A DNA stretch of 64,000 nt from Fistularia commersonii (lineage: Eukaryota; Chordata; Actinopteri; Syngnathiformes; Fistulariidae). The stretch lies in contig JBBMNZ010000016.1 in assembly GCA_037954325.1 (NCBI GenBank), positions 547,001 to 611,000 on the forward strand, in the 5' to 3' direction. Numbering within the stretch: the stretch's first letter is position 1; each line of letters opens with the position of its first letter. Under the pieces are notes generated by a model. That model was given only the letters and a program-made list of their open reading frames with translations. It made no database searches and was not told the DNA's origin. The position numbers and the translations under genes were made by a program. Below, piece after piece: positions 35,580-47,550 of the stretch.

Positions 35580-35830
35580 TCTGTGAAGACGTGCAACTAT
35601 TCACCCTCTCATTCGGCCATCTTACAGACATACAGCCATTCAGTCTGGGCAGTTTAGGGTCTCCAAAGACTTCCTGCATGTGTTTGGACTGGGAGGAACC
35701 CTGAGGATCCCCACACAGACAGGGGGAGAACATGGAGACTCCACACAGGAAGGCTTCCCCCTGTGGGAATCCAATCAGGGATTTTCTGGCTGTGAGGTGG
35801 AAGCGCTAACTGCTGCACCAGCGTGCATTA
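35580..35830 (-). repeat. SINE-like repeat
   Basis: The reverse complement of gtgggaatccaatcagggat and gtgaggtggaagcgctaact matches the repeat head at 34753. Confidence 0.6.
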
Positions 35831-36080
35831 AGATGCAGATACCTCCTGTAACTAAAGTACGTGTTTTTATGTTTCTACTGGGGGATTTCAGAGACGAAAC
35901 AAAATGGCACAAGAAAATTTATTCGTCAAAAATAGAGTGACAGAATACAGCTCAGTTCTCTTAAAAATACATAAATGCAGGCAGAGGCTCATCCGGTGGA
36001 GACACCACACGTGAAGCCAGACAGAGACGAGCTCCAATGCGATCCCTGAGTTCTCTTCTTTGAACTTGATTATCATTTTT

Positions 36081-36086
36081 TTTATT
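36081..36086 (-). terminator. insl5: likely insl5 polyadenylation signal
   Basis: TTTATT on the + strand reads AATAAA on the - strand, about 205 nt after the insl5 stop. Confidence 0.4.
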
Positions 36087-36291
36087 GATTTATTATTTTT
36101 TGCATGAATTTATGTCACCATTAAACATGTACGCTTTCATTATTTGTTTGAGAAATAACGTTCCGGTCTCTCACGAAAATAGCTAAAGCAATATTGAGAT
36201 CCTATTCATCGGCTGAAGCTTCTTCTGAGTTGAGGTGGCTGGAGTCCCTCAGGCGGAAGAGGTGAAGGAGGAAGGGAGATGGTGGTGGTCC

Positions 36292-37918
36292 TCAGCAGAG
36301 GAAGTTTAGGTCGCTCTTCCTGCAGCCCACCTGGCAGCAGATGGTGGTCAGGATGTTGTTAATGTCCCGCCGGGTGAATTCAGGAGAATCGGGGTTGCTG
36401 CTCCTCCTGCTCCTCAGGTTCTCCAGGCTGCTCTCCTCCATGGACAGACCTTCAACCCAGAAAGACATGGTTGTCAATCAAACACGGATCTGGAGCACAC
36501 GGCATCCGTTCTGAAGGATTATGAGCTTTTGTTTTGATCAAGTTGAAGCAACAATTGATTTGTAGATCTATCTGCCATCCTCAGGGGTGAAGAAGAACAT
36601 GGTTTCCCCTATTACAGGGGTGTCGGACTAATTTTCCTGAGGCCCACATCAACATAGTTTTTGCCCTCAAAGGGCTACATGTAACTAAATGTAACGAAAT
36701 GTAAAATTTCTGTAATTAATCCTTAATGTTAAATAATTCTGAATTTATTACTCATTCAAATCCAAAATGTAACATATGCATTTGCATAGATGAAAATAAA
36801 ATTATTTTTACTAGTTGCTCTGTTACATAGCTAGCTTTCACAGCAATAGTGTTTTTGGATGTGGCTTTCATAAGCACATTCTGCTGCCATCGTAGTTTGC
36901 CTTTTAATTCTTGGACAATTTGCTGGTTTTCTGGAAGGCTGGAAGGCTCTTTGACATACTTAGCTCCGTGTTTGCGGTCAAAATGACACCACACAACAAC
37001 CGACACTGCCTCATAACACAATAGACATACCGTCATTTTTCCTTGAAGCACAGTTCCACTTGTTGAAAATGGCATTAATATGGATACACTGCAATCTAAT
37101 GGTCTGATGGTGCACTTTGCAGATAATATGATCGGCATGAATTGCAGGAAATGTAGTTAATGATCATTGCACGCATTTGCCTCATTTATTGACAATCAGA
37201 CGTTCTCGCGGGCCATGGAAAATGACGTGGTAGGCCACTTTGACCCGCGGGCCTTGAGTTTGAGACATGCTTTATTGGAAACGGGGATTTGACATAGACT
37301 AGATGTTTTTATAGCTTCTCTACCCTTCCAACAACACTGTCATTATAGAATATATGCATTCATCCAGTCACAATCACACTTATCCTGCATGTATGGTAGT
37401 AGAGGGGCTAGAGCCCATCCCTGCTGTGATTGGCTAAGAGATGGGACTTACACAAACCATTCACTCATTCACATATCCTATGGACAACCATTTCGTTACT
37501 CATTCACATGTCATATGGAGACAAACACCCATTCACCCATTCATTCAAACATCTGGGCAGAGTAGGGTCTCCACTGAGCCAACTGCATATTGGTGGACTG
37601 TGGGAAGAACCCCATACAGACATGGAGGAAAACATGAAGGCTCCAAACAGAAAGGCCCACTGTGGGAATCTAACCAGGGACCCTCTGGTTGTGAGGCAGA
37701 GGCGCTGACTGCTGTGTAATGAATACGTATCCAGCCGCGTCCGCGTTGCTGCGGGGTTGCCCGGGGATGCAAAGCAGGCTAGAGATTAGTCTTGTGTAAC
37801 CAGAGGTTCATGTTCTCATTAACAAAGGAAACTAAAGGACTGACCAGATTAGCGCTGTGCTATCATCTTTTACACTGTCACTTTACTCTCTAATCAGTGT
37901 GCTGGGTAGGCTTAGTGG

Positions 37919-37994
<76 letters not shown>

Positions 37995-39098
37995 GACCAG
38001 ACTGCTACACTGAAATGATTACGGTGGTCTCTGGCTTAATCGGATAACGCACAGATGATATGTCCCTGTTTGAGGACACCTGTCTTACAAGCACCCGCTG
38101 CACAGAGTGAGAAACTTAAACGTGCTGAAATGGAGATTGACACAACCTGGAAAAAAAAATTACTAGACCTTGAAAAGAAGGAAGAAAAACACCTTTGATG
38201 GATTCAACCAGAGAATCAAACATTCAGTCAGTCATTCATTCATTCATCATCCACGTCATTTACCCCAGCTGTCGCTCAGAAAGAGGCGGGGTTCACCCTG
38301 GGTCAGTGGGATTGCCGCATACAGACGTTCAACCATTCACTCACTCGTTCACACACCCTAGATGTACAACTATTCACCCTCTCTTATACACGTCGTATGG
38401 ACACAAACAACCATTCATTCACATGATATCTGGACATACAATCCCTCATCCCACCCGCTCATGCTTGCACACACACACACACATTAAAATTATTACAATT
38501 TTTATACTTTTTTTTATCTTATAATTTAATTTAATTTAATTTAAATTCTTTATCAATCCTTTGTGGGGAAATTCCTTCTCTGCATTTCACCCTTCATGGA
38601 TGAAACATGAGCAGCTGGCTGCCTTCTATCAGTGCCAGGGGAGCAGTTTAGGGTTCAGTGTCTTGCTCAACAACACTTGGACACACTAGGAGCCGGTAAT
38701 CAAACAAGGATTGTTCAGCTCCAAGGACAATCGCTCTATCTACGTTGCCCCATTTTTTATTTTATTTTCATTTTTAATACATTTTTAAAAAAAACACAAA
38801 TTGCTGATAAAAAATGGCTACAATATAATCCATGACAAACTAATTAGAAAATAACAAATACAGTGGTGGAACAAATGATTGTAACATTAAATGAATAAAA
38901 ACGTAGCAAACGCTGCTCACCGTCTGTGTCATCAACATCATCGGGGATCCTCCTCCAGCGGGACCCCCCACAGGTGTACACCACTGCCCTCAAGAACTCC
39001 CGACCGCACAGCTTCATCGCCGTCACCTCGGCCCTCGCCTGAGCTGTGCACACTGCCACCGCACACAGCAGGAGAGGCACCACTGCCGCAACTCGCAT
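36292..39098 (-). CDS. insl5: insulin-like peptide 5 prohormone (relaxin family), two exons
   Basis: Exon 1 is 39098-38921 and exon 2 is 36449-36292, with donor gtgagc and acceptor gttgaag joining G|GT in frame; 111 residues. A signal peptide starts MRVAAVVPLLLCAVAVCTAQ. The B chain has LCGREFLRAVVYTCGGSRW with the C-x11-C spacing. After a short C-peptide with dibasic sites (RSRR, FTRR), the A chain is DINNILTTICCQVGCRKSDL ending NFLC, with CC-x3-C-x8-C. All six cysteines of the insulin fold are present. The product would be a secreted two-chain hormone acting on a relaxin-family GPCR. INSL5 is chosen over RLN3 by its place beside sgip1, as in mammals, and by its short C-peptide, although the B chain resembles RLN3. 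I start at the ATG at 39098, not at an upstream in-frame GTG. Teleosts have insl5a and insl5b; I cannot say which this is. Confidence 0.85.
36622..37275 (-). mobile_element. hAT-type element with GTF2IRD2/ZBED-like transposase fragment
   Basis: The ends caggggtgtcggacta and ccttgagtttgagacatgc are inverted relatives. On the - strand, 37138-36752 encodes VCLLCYEAVSVV, then FDRKHGAKYVKEPSSLPENQ and QELKGKLRWQQNVLMKATSK, the BED-finger region of hAT transposases. It lies in the insl5 intron. Confidence 0.75.
37380..37730 (-). repeat. SINE-like repeat
   Basis: gagcccatccctgctgtgat to ggttgtgaggcagaggcgct; reverse complement of the family seen at 34753 and 3640. Confidence 0.65.
37920..37990. repeat. 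(GT)n microsatellite
   Basis: About 35 GT units in the insl5 intron. Confidence 0.95.
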
Positions 39099-39873
39099 CC
39101 TCTGACCCAAACTCGTCTCCACACACTCTGAATTGTCTGCTGACCTGCTTTTGCTGCTGCTCGAGTTCCACAGCTACAGCTCAGCGGATTTCTTGTTCGG
39201 AGTGTGAGCATCCCTGCGTTTTATGCCGTCCACTTTTCAGCTCCACCTCCCCCTTAGCTGGCCTTTCACCCTCCTCTATCACACACACACACTTCTTCAC
39301 GGTCCTGTTTTATGTTTCCGGTGTTCCCCCAGCATCACCTCTTTTAGGAGATGACAGCGTGGACTATCAGCTGGCAATCACCTCAGACAAGGGCAACCCC
39401 AATCCACCCCGTCCAGCCCTTGTGATTGTCCTGACCTTCACCAAAGAGCTCATTATCAGATGCAAAATGAGCTTGAGCAGATGTCCCCATGTGTTTACGA
39501 TGCCTTGAGTGCCCCGCCAGCCCTGGGCTTTACAGCAGGGGAGGTGAGAGTCAATGTTGACAGGCCATCATTGCAGTCGTTACAGCGTGGCGGGACTCTT
39601 CGTCAGCTCACTTCGATCATTATCAGGCAGAGGTCCCACTTTGGAAGTCCATGAAATGTAAGAGATGGGTGGAATTGATTGGGAGGAAGATACTTCATGC
39701 GCCATTTCACGAATCACCATCACCGTTTCTACTCAGAGGAAATGACACACCAAAGGAACTTCACCTCTTCGGGTCAGGACCCCGCCGCCCACCTGGAGGA
39801 CAAGGGACATCTTCATCAAACTGGAAAATTCAACCCAGTTGCTGCAATACAACTCACTTATGAAGCTCTGTGA

Positions 39874-39877
<4 letters not shown>

Positions 39878-39965
<88 letters not shown>

Positions 39966-39980
39966 GTGTGTGTGTGTGTG
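39878..39980. repeat. (GT)n microsatellite
   Basis: About 50 GT units with one C interruption. Confidence 0.95.
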
Positions 39981-42099
39981 TCACTGATGATGTTATCAGA
40001 AACACAAACCTTGTGGAGATGTACCACTGTTCACCCTCTCATCACTTGTCAAGACAATTCAGGTTCTCCACTGAACTTCCTGCATGCTGTTGGACTTGGA
40101 TTGCCTCAAAAATAACCCTCAGATGTTAAGTTTTCAAATGAATCTTTGATAAAATGGTTTGAACATAAGCGGTTCGACTACCTGGAGAAATCAGAATATG
40201 TTTTATTGGAAGCACCGAGACTCGCTGTTGAAATGCACTAACTATCAAAGTCATTGTGAGATGAGATGAGATGTAACAATGGTAACAGAAGAACCAAGAA
40301 AAAAATTGAAAAATTTGGTTCAGTCATCGCTCCAAGGCTATTGTCCAGGAACAGATACAGAAAACACTTAACACTCATTATAAATTAAAATACTTAAATA
40401 CTTGGAAAATATTAAATATTAAAATACATTAAAGAATACTTAAAAAGGTAGACTAAAAAAGACAAAGTTACAAGTTAGCATGGGCGCTGCCGCTGCAGGC
40501 TACCTCCTCTCATGGCGCCAAAGAGCAGAGAATTTGTATCCTTTGTATTCAATATACAACACACACATACAAGACCAAATGTTATATAATGTATGATACC
40601 ATGCGCTTTAGGTTCCAGATATAATTTAAAAAGATATAAGTATGTACCTTGAGCTGCACCACCGTAACAATATTTGACTTTATTCAATATTAACGGCAAG
40701 TAAATGTAATGTTACCAGAGATACTCCTGCACTAATGGGATTGTAAGTATCTCAAGAAGACAATCAGACGCCCGTGTCTCCAGGACTCCATCTCTTCAAG
40801 AGGGCAACAAAATAAATGGACAAAAACCAAACAGGCTGGGAGCACAATGATGTTTGCGTCTTCCAGGATCTGTTAAGCCTGCAGACTAAAGAGCATAAGA
40901 GACGGCAGGATTCTGTTTGCCGTGTGAGCTGACAAACAGGTGTCATCATCGACTGACTGACATAATGATGGTTTTAAAATTGCCAGTATAAAATGCGATA
41001 AAGGCAGCAAATGTGCATTTACACCGACAACAAAGTACAATGTCCACAGAGGTGACACGCACTGTTGTCTGTTCAATGTCATCAATCGAATCTGAGAAGT
41101 CACCCTCTCCGCACAAATGTTAATTCTAATTTCAGATTTTTTGGAGACTCATGAAGTATCACTTCAAATCTTTTTATTTCAATTAGTTTGTGGAAAATCT
41201 GCTGTTCCTTGTTTATTTTTTTTTCATCATCTTTATGAATACAGTGATGGAGAAAATGTAATATGACTTTCAGTAAAGAGATGACTGTTCAGCAACTTCA
41301 TGTATTTCTTGCAGATTTGAGAGTGTTTAGGCAATTTCATGCATCATTTGGCACATATAGCGTTTGTCACTCTTGGAATATGCATGTAAACCTTTTCTCT
41401 GTTTGCTGTGAAATGGTTGTCATCCTGACATAATTCCTGCAGCTCATCAAACCAAATGGAAATGTCTTGGTTTTAAGGAATTCCGCCAACCTGCGCTTGA
41501 GTTGCATACTAAAGCTGCACGCTCAAAGTGTGCATTCTGTGAACACAAGTGTTTGCATTACAATTTACACTTTATCTTTTAGCTTGTGCACCCTGCCAGC
41601 TCTGTTTACGTTTCATTGCAATTATATGATTATTATTTAATGTTTTGTGATTTGGTGATTTGCTATGTATCTGGCTTCACTGTGCACAGCAAAATGAGAA
41701 TTTCACAGCAAAGGGAAACTTGTTTCCAGACTGTACATATGACAAGAAACATGTAGAATCTCGAATCTAAATTCAATTAGAGATTATCGTTTTTCGATTC
41801 TAATTTATAGTTTATGGGCATCATATCAACCCTTTTATTTTAAACGAGTATGGTATCACACATGTCTAAAGTTATTTAACAGTAACAGGAATAATAGATG
41901 CCATGTAAATGTACTTCCCCAGTGAGTCCAATTGGTGGCGTTAATGAGGCTTTTAACTGGTTTCCCACAAGAAGGCAGTGTCATTCGAGCTTGTTGTACC
42001 AACTGGAATTGTTACATCTCTATGTACACGTTTCGCTTCCCGTCCGAGATCTTCTTCACTCCTGCAGAAGCTTAAACGCTGAGCAGCCACCATGACCTG

Positions 42100-42296
42100 G
42101 AGAACGGAGGACCTTTCGCTCCTCCGGGGCTTTAGGGGGCAATACTGAGCAACCCTCCCCGATGAATCTACAGTAGTCACAACGCGAAGAGGAGACACCT
42201 TCAATTTTTGGAAACTAACTAAATAGACGTACAGTGGTCGATGTAGATGAAATATACCCGTAGAAGTGGAAGAAATCAAAGTGGTTGACGAAGTAG
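42100..42296 (+). promoter_or_regulatory. pars2: possible 5' non-coding exon of pars2
   Basis: The strong donor AG|gtacgt at 42297 follows a stretch of unique-looking sequence, and the pars2 start exon needs an upstream donor. The pairing is an inference; no transcript is available, and the 5' boundary is arbitrary. Confidence 0.25.
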
Positions 42297-43007
42297 GTAC
42301 GTTTTGGTGTTTTTTTCGTTTGAATAAAAAGTCCCGGTAGCGTCTGGTTCAACTACAGAAGCTAACCGTGGCTAGCGGTGTTAGTTATTGCTAACCCCAC
42401 GTTTCCTAGCACTTTTCTCCAGTCAGGAAAATGTTTTGTTTGTCGTGGCTGAGATGTCTCTAGTTGAATATATAAACATTTCCCATAAGTAGGGAAATCC
42501 AAAGCTCGATGTTTGTCAATTTCAAAGATACAAGACACTTGACGACCTTGACTTCACCCATAGTACATTGATAGTGTTTGGTTTTCGGGGTAATTTGTGC
42601 TTGGTTTTGGTGAATTATTGTTTGTAATATTTTTATTCCCTAATCTTAGATTTTGATTCTAAACTGAATGATTGCCATTTTATTCATTTCAGCCATGCAA
42701 TCCGTGTTGAAGAGAGCCGATGGTGTGATCCTGTGAGGGCCATTTGTAAACTTGGTACTTTAAGAGATGAAATGTATTTTAATTATGTATTTCAATGAGT
42801 CCCATGCTTGGGAAATTGTTTCGCAGCAAGACATACAAGGAAAAGGCAAGCTATAAATACACGTAAAAAAAGAATTAGATTCTAAAGTGTAAAAGTACAA
42901 AGTGTAATCTAAAAAAAATGTCTGTCCATATTTACCAATGTACAAGAATAAAAAATGAACAAAATGGCAATGTGAGGTTGCGCTGTAACTGATTGGAGTG
43001 AGTTATT

Positions 43008-43550
43008 CTATTGGGTTATGGCATGAGGTAGGAAAGATTTCCTGTGTCTCCCCGTTGGACAGCGGAGCTGTAACAGTCTGATGGAGAGGCTGTTTCGCTG
43101 TCTATCAAGTGTGAGAGGGAGGATGTGGTTATGGTTGTCCATGATGGACAACGGATTCTTAAGTGTCCTCCTTTCCACCACAGTCTCAAAGTTCTCGATC
43201 CTGAGACCAATCACAGAACCAGCAATCCTGATGACCCATTCCCGTCTGTGGGAGTCTCTGGCTCTGATGCTGGTCCCCCAACAGCTGCAAAAAAAAGATG
43301 ATACTGGAGGCAATAGGCTGATAAAAGATCTCCAACATCTTGCTGCATACCTTAAACGCTCTGAGCTTCCTGAGGAAGCACAGTCTGCTCATTCCTTTCC
43401 TATACACAGACTGTGCTGGATCTCCAGTCCAGTCTGCTGTCAATCACGACAAACAGGAATCTATAGTTCTCCACCATCTTCACCACTGTCTCAATGCCTG
43501 TGCATTTCAGAGTCAAGTTGACTTTAAATCTTAAAGTGGTCTTGCCCTGC
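43008..43550 (-). mobile_element. LINE reverse-transcriptase C-terminal fragment
   Basis: On the - strand: GMSRLCFLRKLRAFKVCSKM then LEIFYQPIASSIIFFLQLLG in one frame, shifting near 43250 to QRNSLSIRLLQLRCPTGRHR and KSFLPHAI. This is the RT C-terminus of L2/Rex-like LINEs, frameshifted. Confidence 0.7.
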
Positions 43551-43846
43551 CTCAGCTCTCCCAAGCTGCTCCTGTCAGGTTCCTTAGGTCAGCTTCCAAC
43601 AATCTGCTTCGCACTGTAGACAGGCCATCTGTTTTAAGACCTATCAAAAAACCTACTTTAACTCCCTGGCCCACTCCTGGCAATCATACTGATTGTTGTG
43701 AGTCCTCATACCTTCCTGCACCTCCAGTGTTTGTAGTTTCATGTCCTTTGTTTTTACCTTCCAGCACTTTGTTCCAGTTGTTGCTTTCTAAAGTGTTTTA
43801 TAAACAAAGTTGATGTATTGATTGACGTGTCTGCCAAATTGTACTG

Positions 43847-43847
43847 T

Positions 43848-43878
<31 letters not shown>

Positions 43879-43883
43879 TTTTA
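43847..43883. repeat. (TTTA)n at the pars2 splice acceptor
   Basis: TTTA repeats form the whole pyrimidine tract of the acceptor ending at 43884. Confidence 0.9.
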
Positions 43884-43891
43884 GATCCACC

Positions 43892-46446
43892 ATGGAGCCT
43901 CTCATCTTTCGGGTTTGGGAGAAAGTCTTTCCGCGACTCCACAGAACCTCACTGCCTTCCCAGAGGAGCTACTCAGGTTGTGCCGAACATACAGCGTTTC
44001 CTGCCCCTTCCCAGCCCAGACAGGTCAAGCCAAGCCTCTTGGTGTCTCGCCTCTATCAGCCGGGAAATTTGCGTGATGTGGGTCCGGACAGTCGGCTACA
44101 GGGGGATCTGACCTGCAAGAGTCAGAGACTCATGCAGCAGGCAGGACTCATTCATCCTGCTAATCCAGGCTGCTACTACTACCTTCCTGCCACTGTCCGC
44201 TCCATGGAGAAGCTCGTAAGATGTTTTAAGTTTTTTATTCAGAGGAGAGTGTAATTGCAGACGACATTGTGATCTGTAGTGAGACCATTGAACAGGTTGA
44301 GGAAAATCTTGGAGGTGGAGGTATGCCCTAGAAAGAAGAGGAATGAAGGTTAGTGGCAGCAAGACAGAATATATGTGTGTGATTGAGAGGAACCCGGGTA
44401 GAGCGGTGAGGCTACAGGATGTGGAGATCAAGACGTTGGAGGATCTCACGTACTTAGGGTCAACAGTCCAGAGCAATGGAGAGTGTGGAAAGGAGATAAA
44501 GAAACTGGTTCACGCAGGTTGGTACGGGTGGAGAAAAGTTTCAGGGGTACCATGGGGATAGAGGACAATCAAACAGAATGAAAGGAAAGGTGTACAAGAC
44601 AGTGGTGAGACCGGCGATGCTGTATTGTCTAGAAACAGTGACAAAACACAGGAGGCAGAGCTGGAGGTCACAGAGATGAAGATTTAGAGGTTCTCTTTGG
44701 GAGTTACAAGGATGGGTAGGATCAGGAATGAGTCCATCAGAGGCAGAGGGACGGCACATGTTAGATGTTTTGGAGAGAAGGACAGAGAAGTGAGACGTAG
44801 TGAGAGAGGATATGAAATTAATTGGTATGAGAGAGGAGGATACAGAGAATAGGGTTAGATGGAGAAAGTTGATTTGCTGTTGCGACCCCTGAAGGGAAAA
44901 GCCTAAATGAAAAGAAAATTCAAAGGTCAGTTTGTCCTCCTTTCCAAAATTCTCTAAAATGAATCTGTAACTCAGTAGCAAGAGACATAAAAAATACAGG
45001 AAACTTTGTTTTAATGGAATCAAAGAAGGTGTAAGAGCTTTGTGGGAATTATTTGGTTTTTCTTTCCGGAAGTTACTTCATGGAAGATACTGCTTCTGCG
45101 TGTTTCATTTGTCAAACCAATTGAGTCTAAACATTATCTCTATAAATTAGTAAATATGTTTGGAATATCAATAATTGCTGTGTAAACTGATCTTACGGCC
45201 CGACTCTAAAATCACTGCTGTCTTAAATCTATAGGTGAGAGTCATTGACCAAGAGATGCAGGGGATCGGTGGGCAGAAGTTGGACATGCCCAGTTTGAGC
45301 TCAGCTGATCTCTGGAAGACTAGCGAGCGATGGGACTTGATGGGAAAGGAGCTGTTCCGCTTGAAGGATCGACACGGTGCCGACTACTGCCTGGGTCCCA
45401 CCCATGAGGAAGCAGTGACAACGCTGGTCGCTCACCAGACAACGCTGTCCTACAGACAGCTGCCTCTGCTTCTCTACCAGGTCAGCACCCATGACCTTCT
45501 TGTCAGTCTTACAAGGTCATAACTGCAGTCTCAACATCACCCCCCCCCCCCCTTTTCGAAACAGATCACTCGCAAATTTCGAGATGAGCCGAAGCCGAGG
45601 TTTGGTCTGCTCAGAGGGAGGGAGTTCTACATGAAGGACATGTACTCATTTGATGTCAGCGAAGAGGCTGCTCACCAGACCTACCAGTCCGTGTGCCAAG
45701 CGTATGCCAGGATATTCGCGCGCTTGGGCCTGCGGTGTGTTCAAGTGCAAGCTGACACGGGAAACATCGGCGGTAAACTCTCCCATGAGTTCCAGCTTCC
45801 AGCAGACATCGGCGAGGACAGGCTGCTGGTGTGTGAGAGCTGCTCCTTTTCTGCAAATGTAGAGACAATGTTGGCAGACAGAAAAGACTGCCCTCGTTGT
45901 AAGTCAGGCATGCTGGTAGAGTCGAAGGGCATTGAGGTTGGCCACACCTTTTACTTGGGGAAAAAGTACTCCCACATATTTAACGCTACCTTCAGCAATG
46001 CCCAAAACAAGCCCAGCGTTGCAGAGATGGGCTGCTTCGGACTCGGCGTGTCCCGTATTCTCGCGGCAGCTATTGAGGTGATGTCCACAGAAGAAGCTAT
46101 TTGCTGGCCGGGACTTCTTGCCCCCTACCAGGTCTGTGTGTTGCCACCAAAGAAAGGCAGCAAGGTGGACGAAGTGACAGATTTGGCTGAAGATTTGGTT
46201 CATACTTTGGGAGAGGCGCTGCCCCGGTTGAGAGGCGAAGTTGTTCTCGACGACAGATCACACATGACAATCGGTAAGAGGTTGAAGGACGCCCGCAGGC
46301 TGGGTTACCCTTATGTTGTAGTGGTCGGGCAGGGGGCTCTAGAGGAAACACCCAGGTTTGAGGTGATCTGTCAGCAGACAGATGAGACACTATTCCTGTG
46401 TAAAGATGAACTCTTCGATCTTTTGGGAAGGGTGGAGACCATATGA
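43892..46446 (+). CDS. pars2: prolyl-tRNA synthetase 2, mitochondrial
   Basis: Three coding exons: 43892-44215, 45235-45480 and 45565-46446; 1452 nt, 483 residues, close to the mammalian length. It charges mitochondrial tRNA-Pro with proline. The N-terminus (MEPLIFRVWEKVFPRLHR) is arginine-rich without acidic clusters after the start, as for a matrix targeting peptide. The class II core includes GPTHEEAVT, motif 2 in FRDEPKPRFGLLRGREFYMK, then DMYSFD, and motif 3 in GCFGLGVSRILAA. The C-terminal part (LAPYQVCVLPP to VVVVGQGA) is the anticodon-binding domain. It belongs to the bacterial-type ProRS lineage. The ATG has a strong context (ccaccATGg), 7 nt after an acceptor (ttttag, 43884), so a 5' non-coding exon exists upstream. 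Intron 1 carries an RTE LINE tail. Intron 2 is 84 nt with a C-run next to the acceptor. Confidence 0.96.
44240..44920 (+). mobile_element. RTE-type LINE fragment in pars2 intron 1
   Basis: Starts at the RT catalytic motif (ADDIVICSE, 44256 onward), continues SGSKTEYMCVIERNPG and ends in the common tail tgctgttgcgacccctgaag. Confidence 0.85.
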
Positions 46447-46642
46447 ATTCCTGGCATTTTATGACTGTGAGCTTGATTAAAATGTTTGTAAGTCACTCAG
46501 TGAGGTGGTGGGGAAAGAACCTCAGGGCCTTTTATGTCTTGTCATTTTAGCAGGAGGACTGGAAGTGTTTCTGAATGTATGTTTTGTTTCTAACTTGTGA
46601 AATGTCTCATTCACACACATTTGATGTTTTCATTGTTGTGAA

Positions 46643-46648
46643 ATTAAA
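46643..46648 (+). terminator. pars2: likely pars2 polyadenylation signal (ATTAAA)
   Basis: ATTAAA about 200 nt after the stop, followed by T/G-rich sequence. A second hexamer, AATAAA, lies at 46816. Confidence 0.45.
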
Positions 46649-46954
46649 GCCACTTCTATTGTGGTATTGGCCATGGTATAAGAAGGAGCACTTCGGAGAC
46701 CTACTTTTGATATTTTGATACTCGAGGGACACAGTTTGAAATTTGCAACAGCTATAAACTCAATACAGAACATCAGTTTGATTCTTTGAAATTAAACTAT
46801 GCTAACCCCTTTATAAATAAAACATGTCTTTATACATATCACATGTGAGGAATGGATGAAGGCATTAAAATAAATTTCCTTAAAATATAGCAACAAGTAG
46901 CTCTGAACAAAAATTGTTCAAACTGGTAAGAAAACTAGTAAACACCTGAAAATC

Positions 46955-47400
46955 CAAATTTACAAGGGCCTACAAGAGACATTAAACTTAATAAGATATT
47001 GATTGTATTAAACAATATGAACATTACTACCACTATGCTGTTGGCCTACATTACCTTAATATGATGACTGAATTGTCAAGGTATTTTAATTATTTCGGTG
47101 CCAGTATAGTGATATTTGGAGTAGTAATTCAACGCCGGGGCGGAACCAATCACTGACTTTCGTGTTTCCGCACGGACTTGACAATCCAAAGTTTACAAGA
47201 GACCTTAAACACAACATAGAATATTAAATGTATTTAACACAATGAACGATGAATCAACTATACTTTTAGCCTTAACTACCTTAATATGATGACTGAATTG
47301 TCAAGGCATTCCAATTATTTCGGTGCCAGTAAAATGGTATTTGGCGTAGTAATTCAACGGCGGGGCGGACTTCCATGTTTCCCCACGGACCGCCTTCGGC
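46955..47400 (+). repeat. tandem duplication (about 220 nt x 2) just upstream of ttc4
   Basis: 46955-47178 and 47190-47400 share long matches, for example accttaatatgatgactgaa at 47053 and 47277, followed in both by aattatttcggtgccagta and gtagtaattcaacg. Copy 2 runs up to about 150 nt before the ttc4 start codon. Confidence 0.8.
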
Positions 47401-47550
47401 GCCGTACCACCTACACACATGAAATCCGAAGCAGCCAGCTTCGGATTCCACGAGTTTACGGTCATCGTTCGGATTCAAGTGATGGATCAGTTGTAACAAA
47501 TTATAAGAAAACGACGCGCAACGTGTTATTTCTTAATTTCTGGCCAAACC

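Larger units (their letters stand above)
39130..43000. other. insl5-pars2 spacer
   Basis: No gene recognised. It holds a (GT)n tract, a piece of the SINE-like repeat (about 40010-40100) and AT-rich DNA between 40250 and 41900. Promoter sequence of both diverging genes must lie here, but I cannot place it apart from the possible pars2 exon. Confidence 0.5.

Noticed and set aside
39099..39122. In-frame GTG upstream as insl5 start
   Set aside because: Eukaryotic initiation at GTG is unlikely, and the ATG at 39098 gives a clean signal peptide.
38891..39508. 205-residue + strand ORF
   Set aside because: It is antisense to insl5 exon 1, with serine/proline-rich low-complexity translation and no recognised domain.
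43081..43521. 146-residue + strand ORF
   Set aside because: It is the opposite strand of a LINE reverse-transcriptase fragment.
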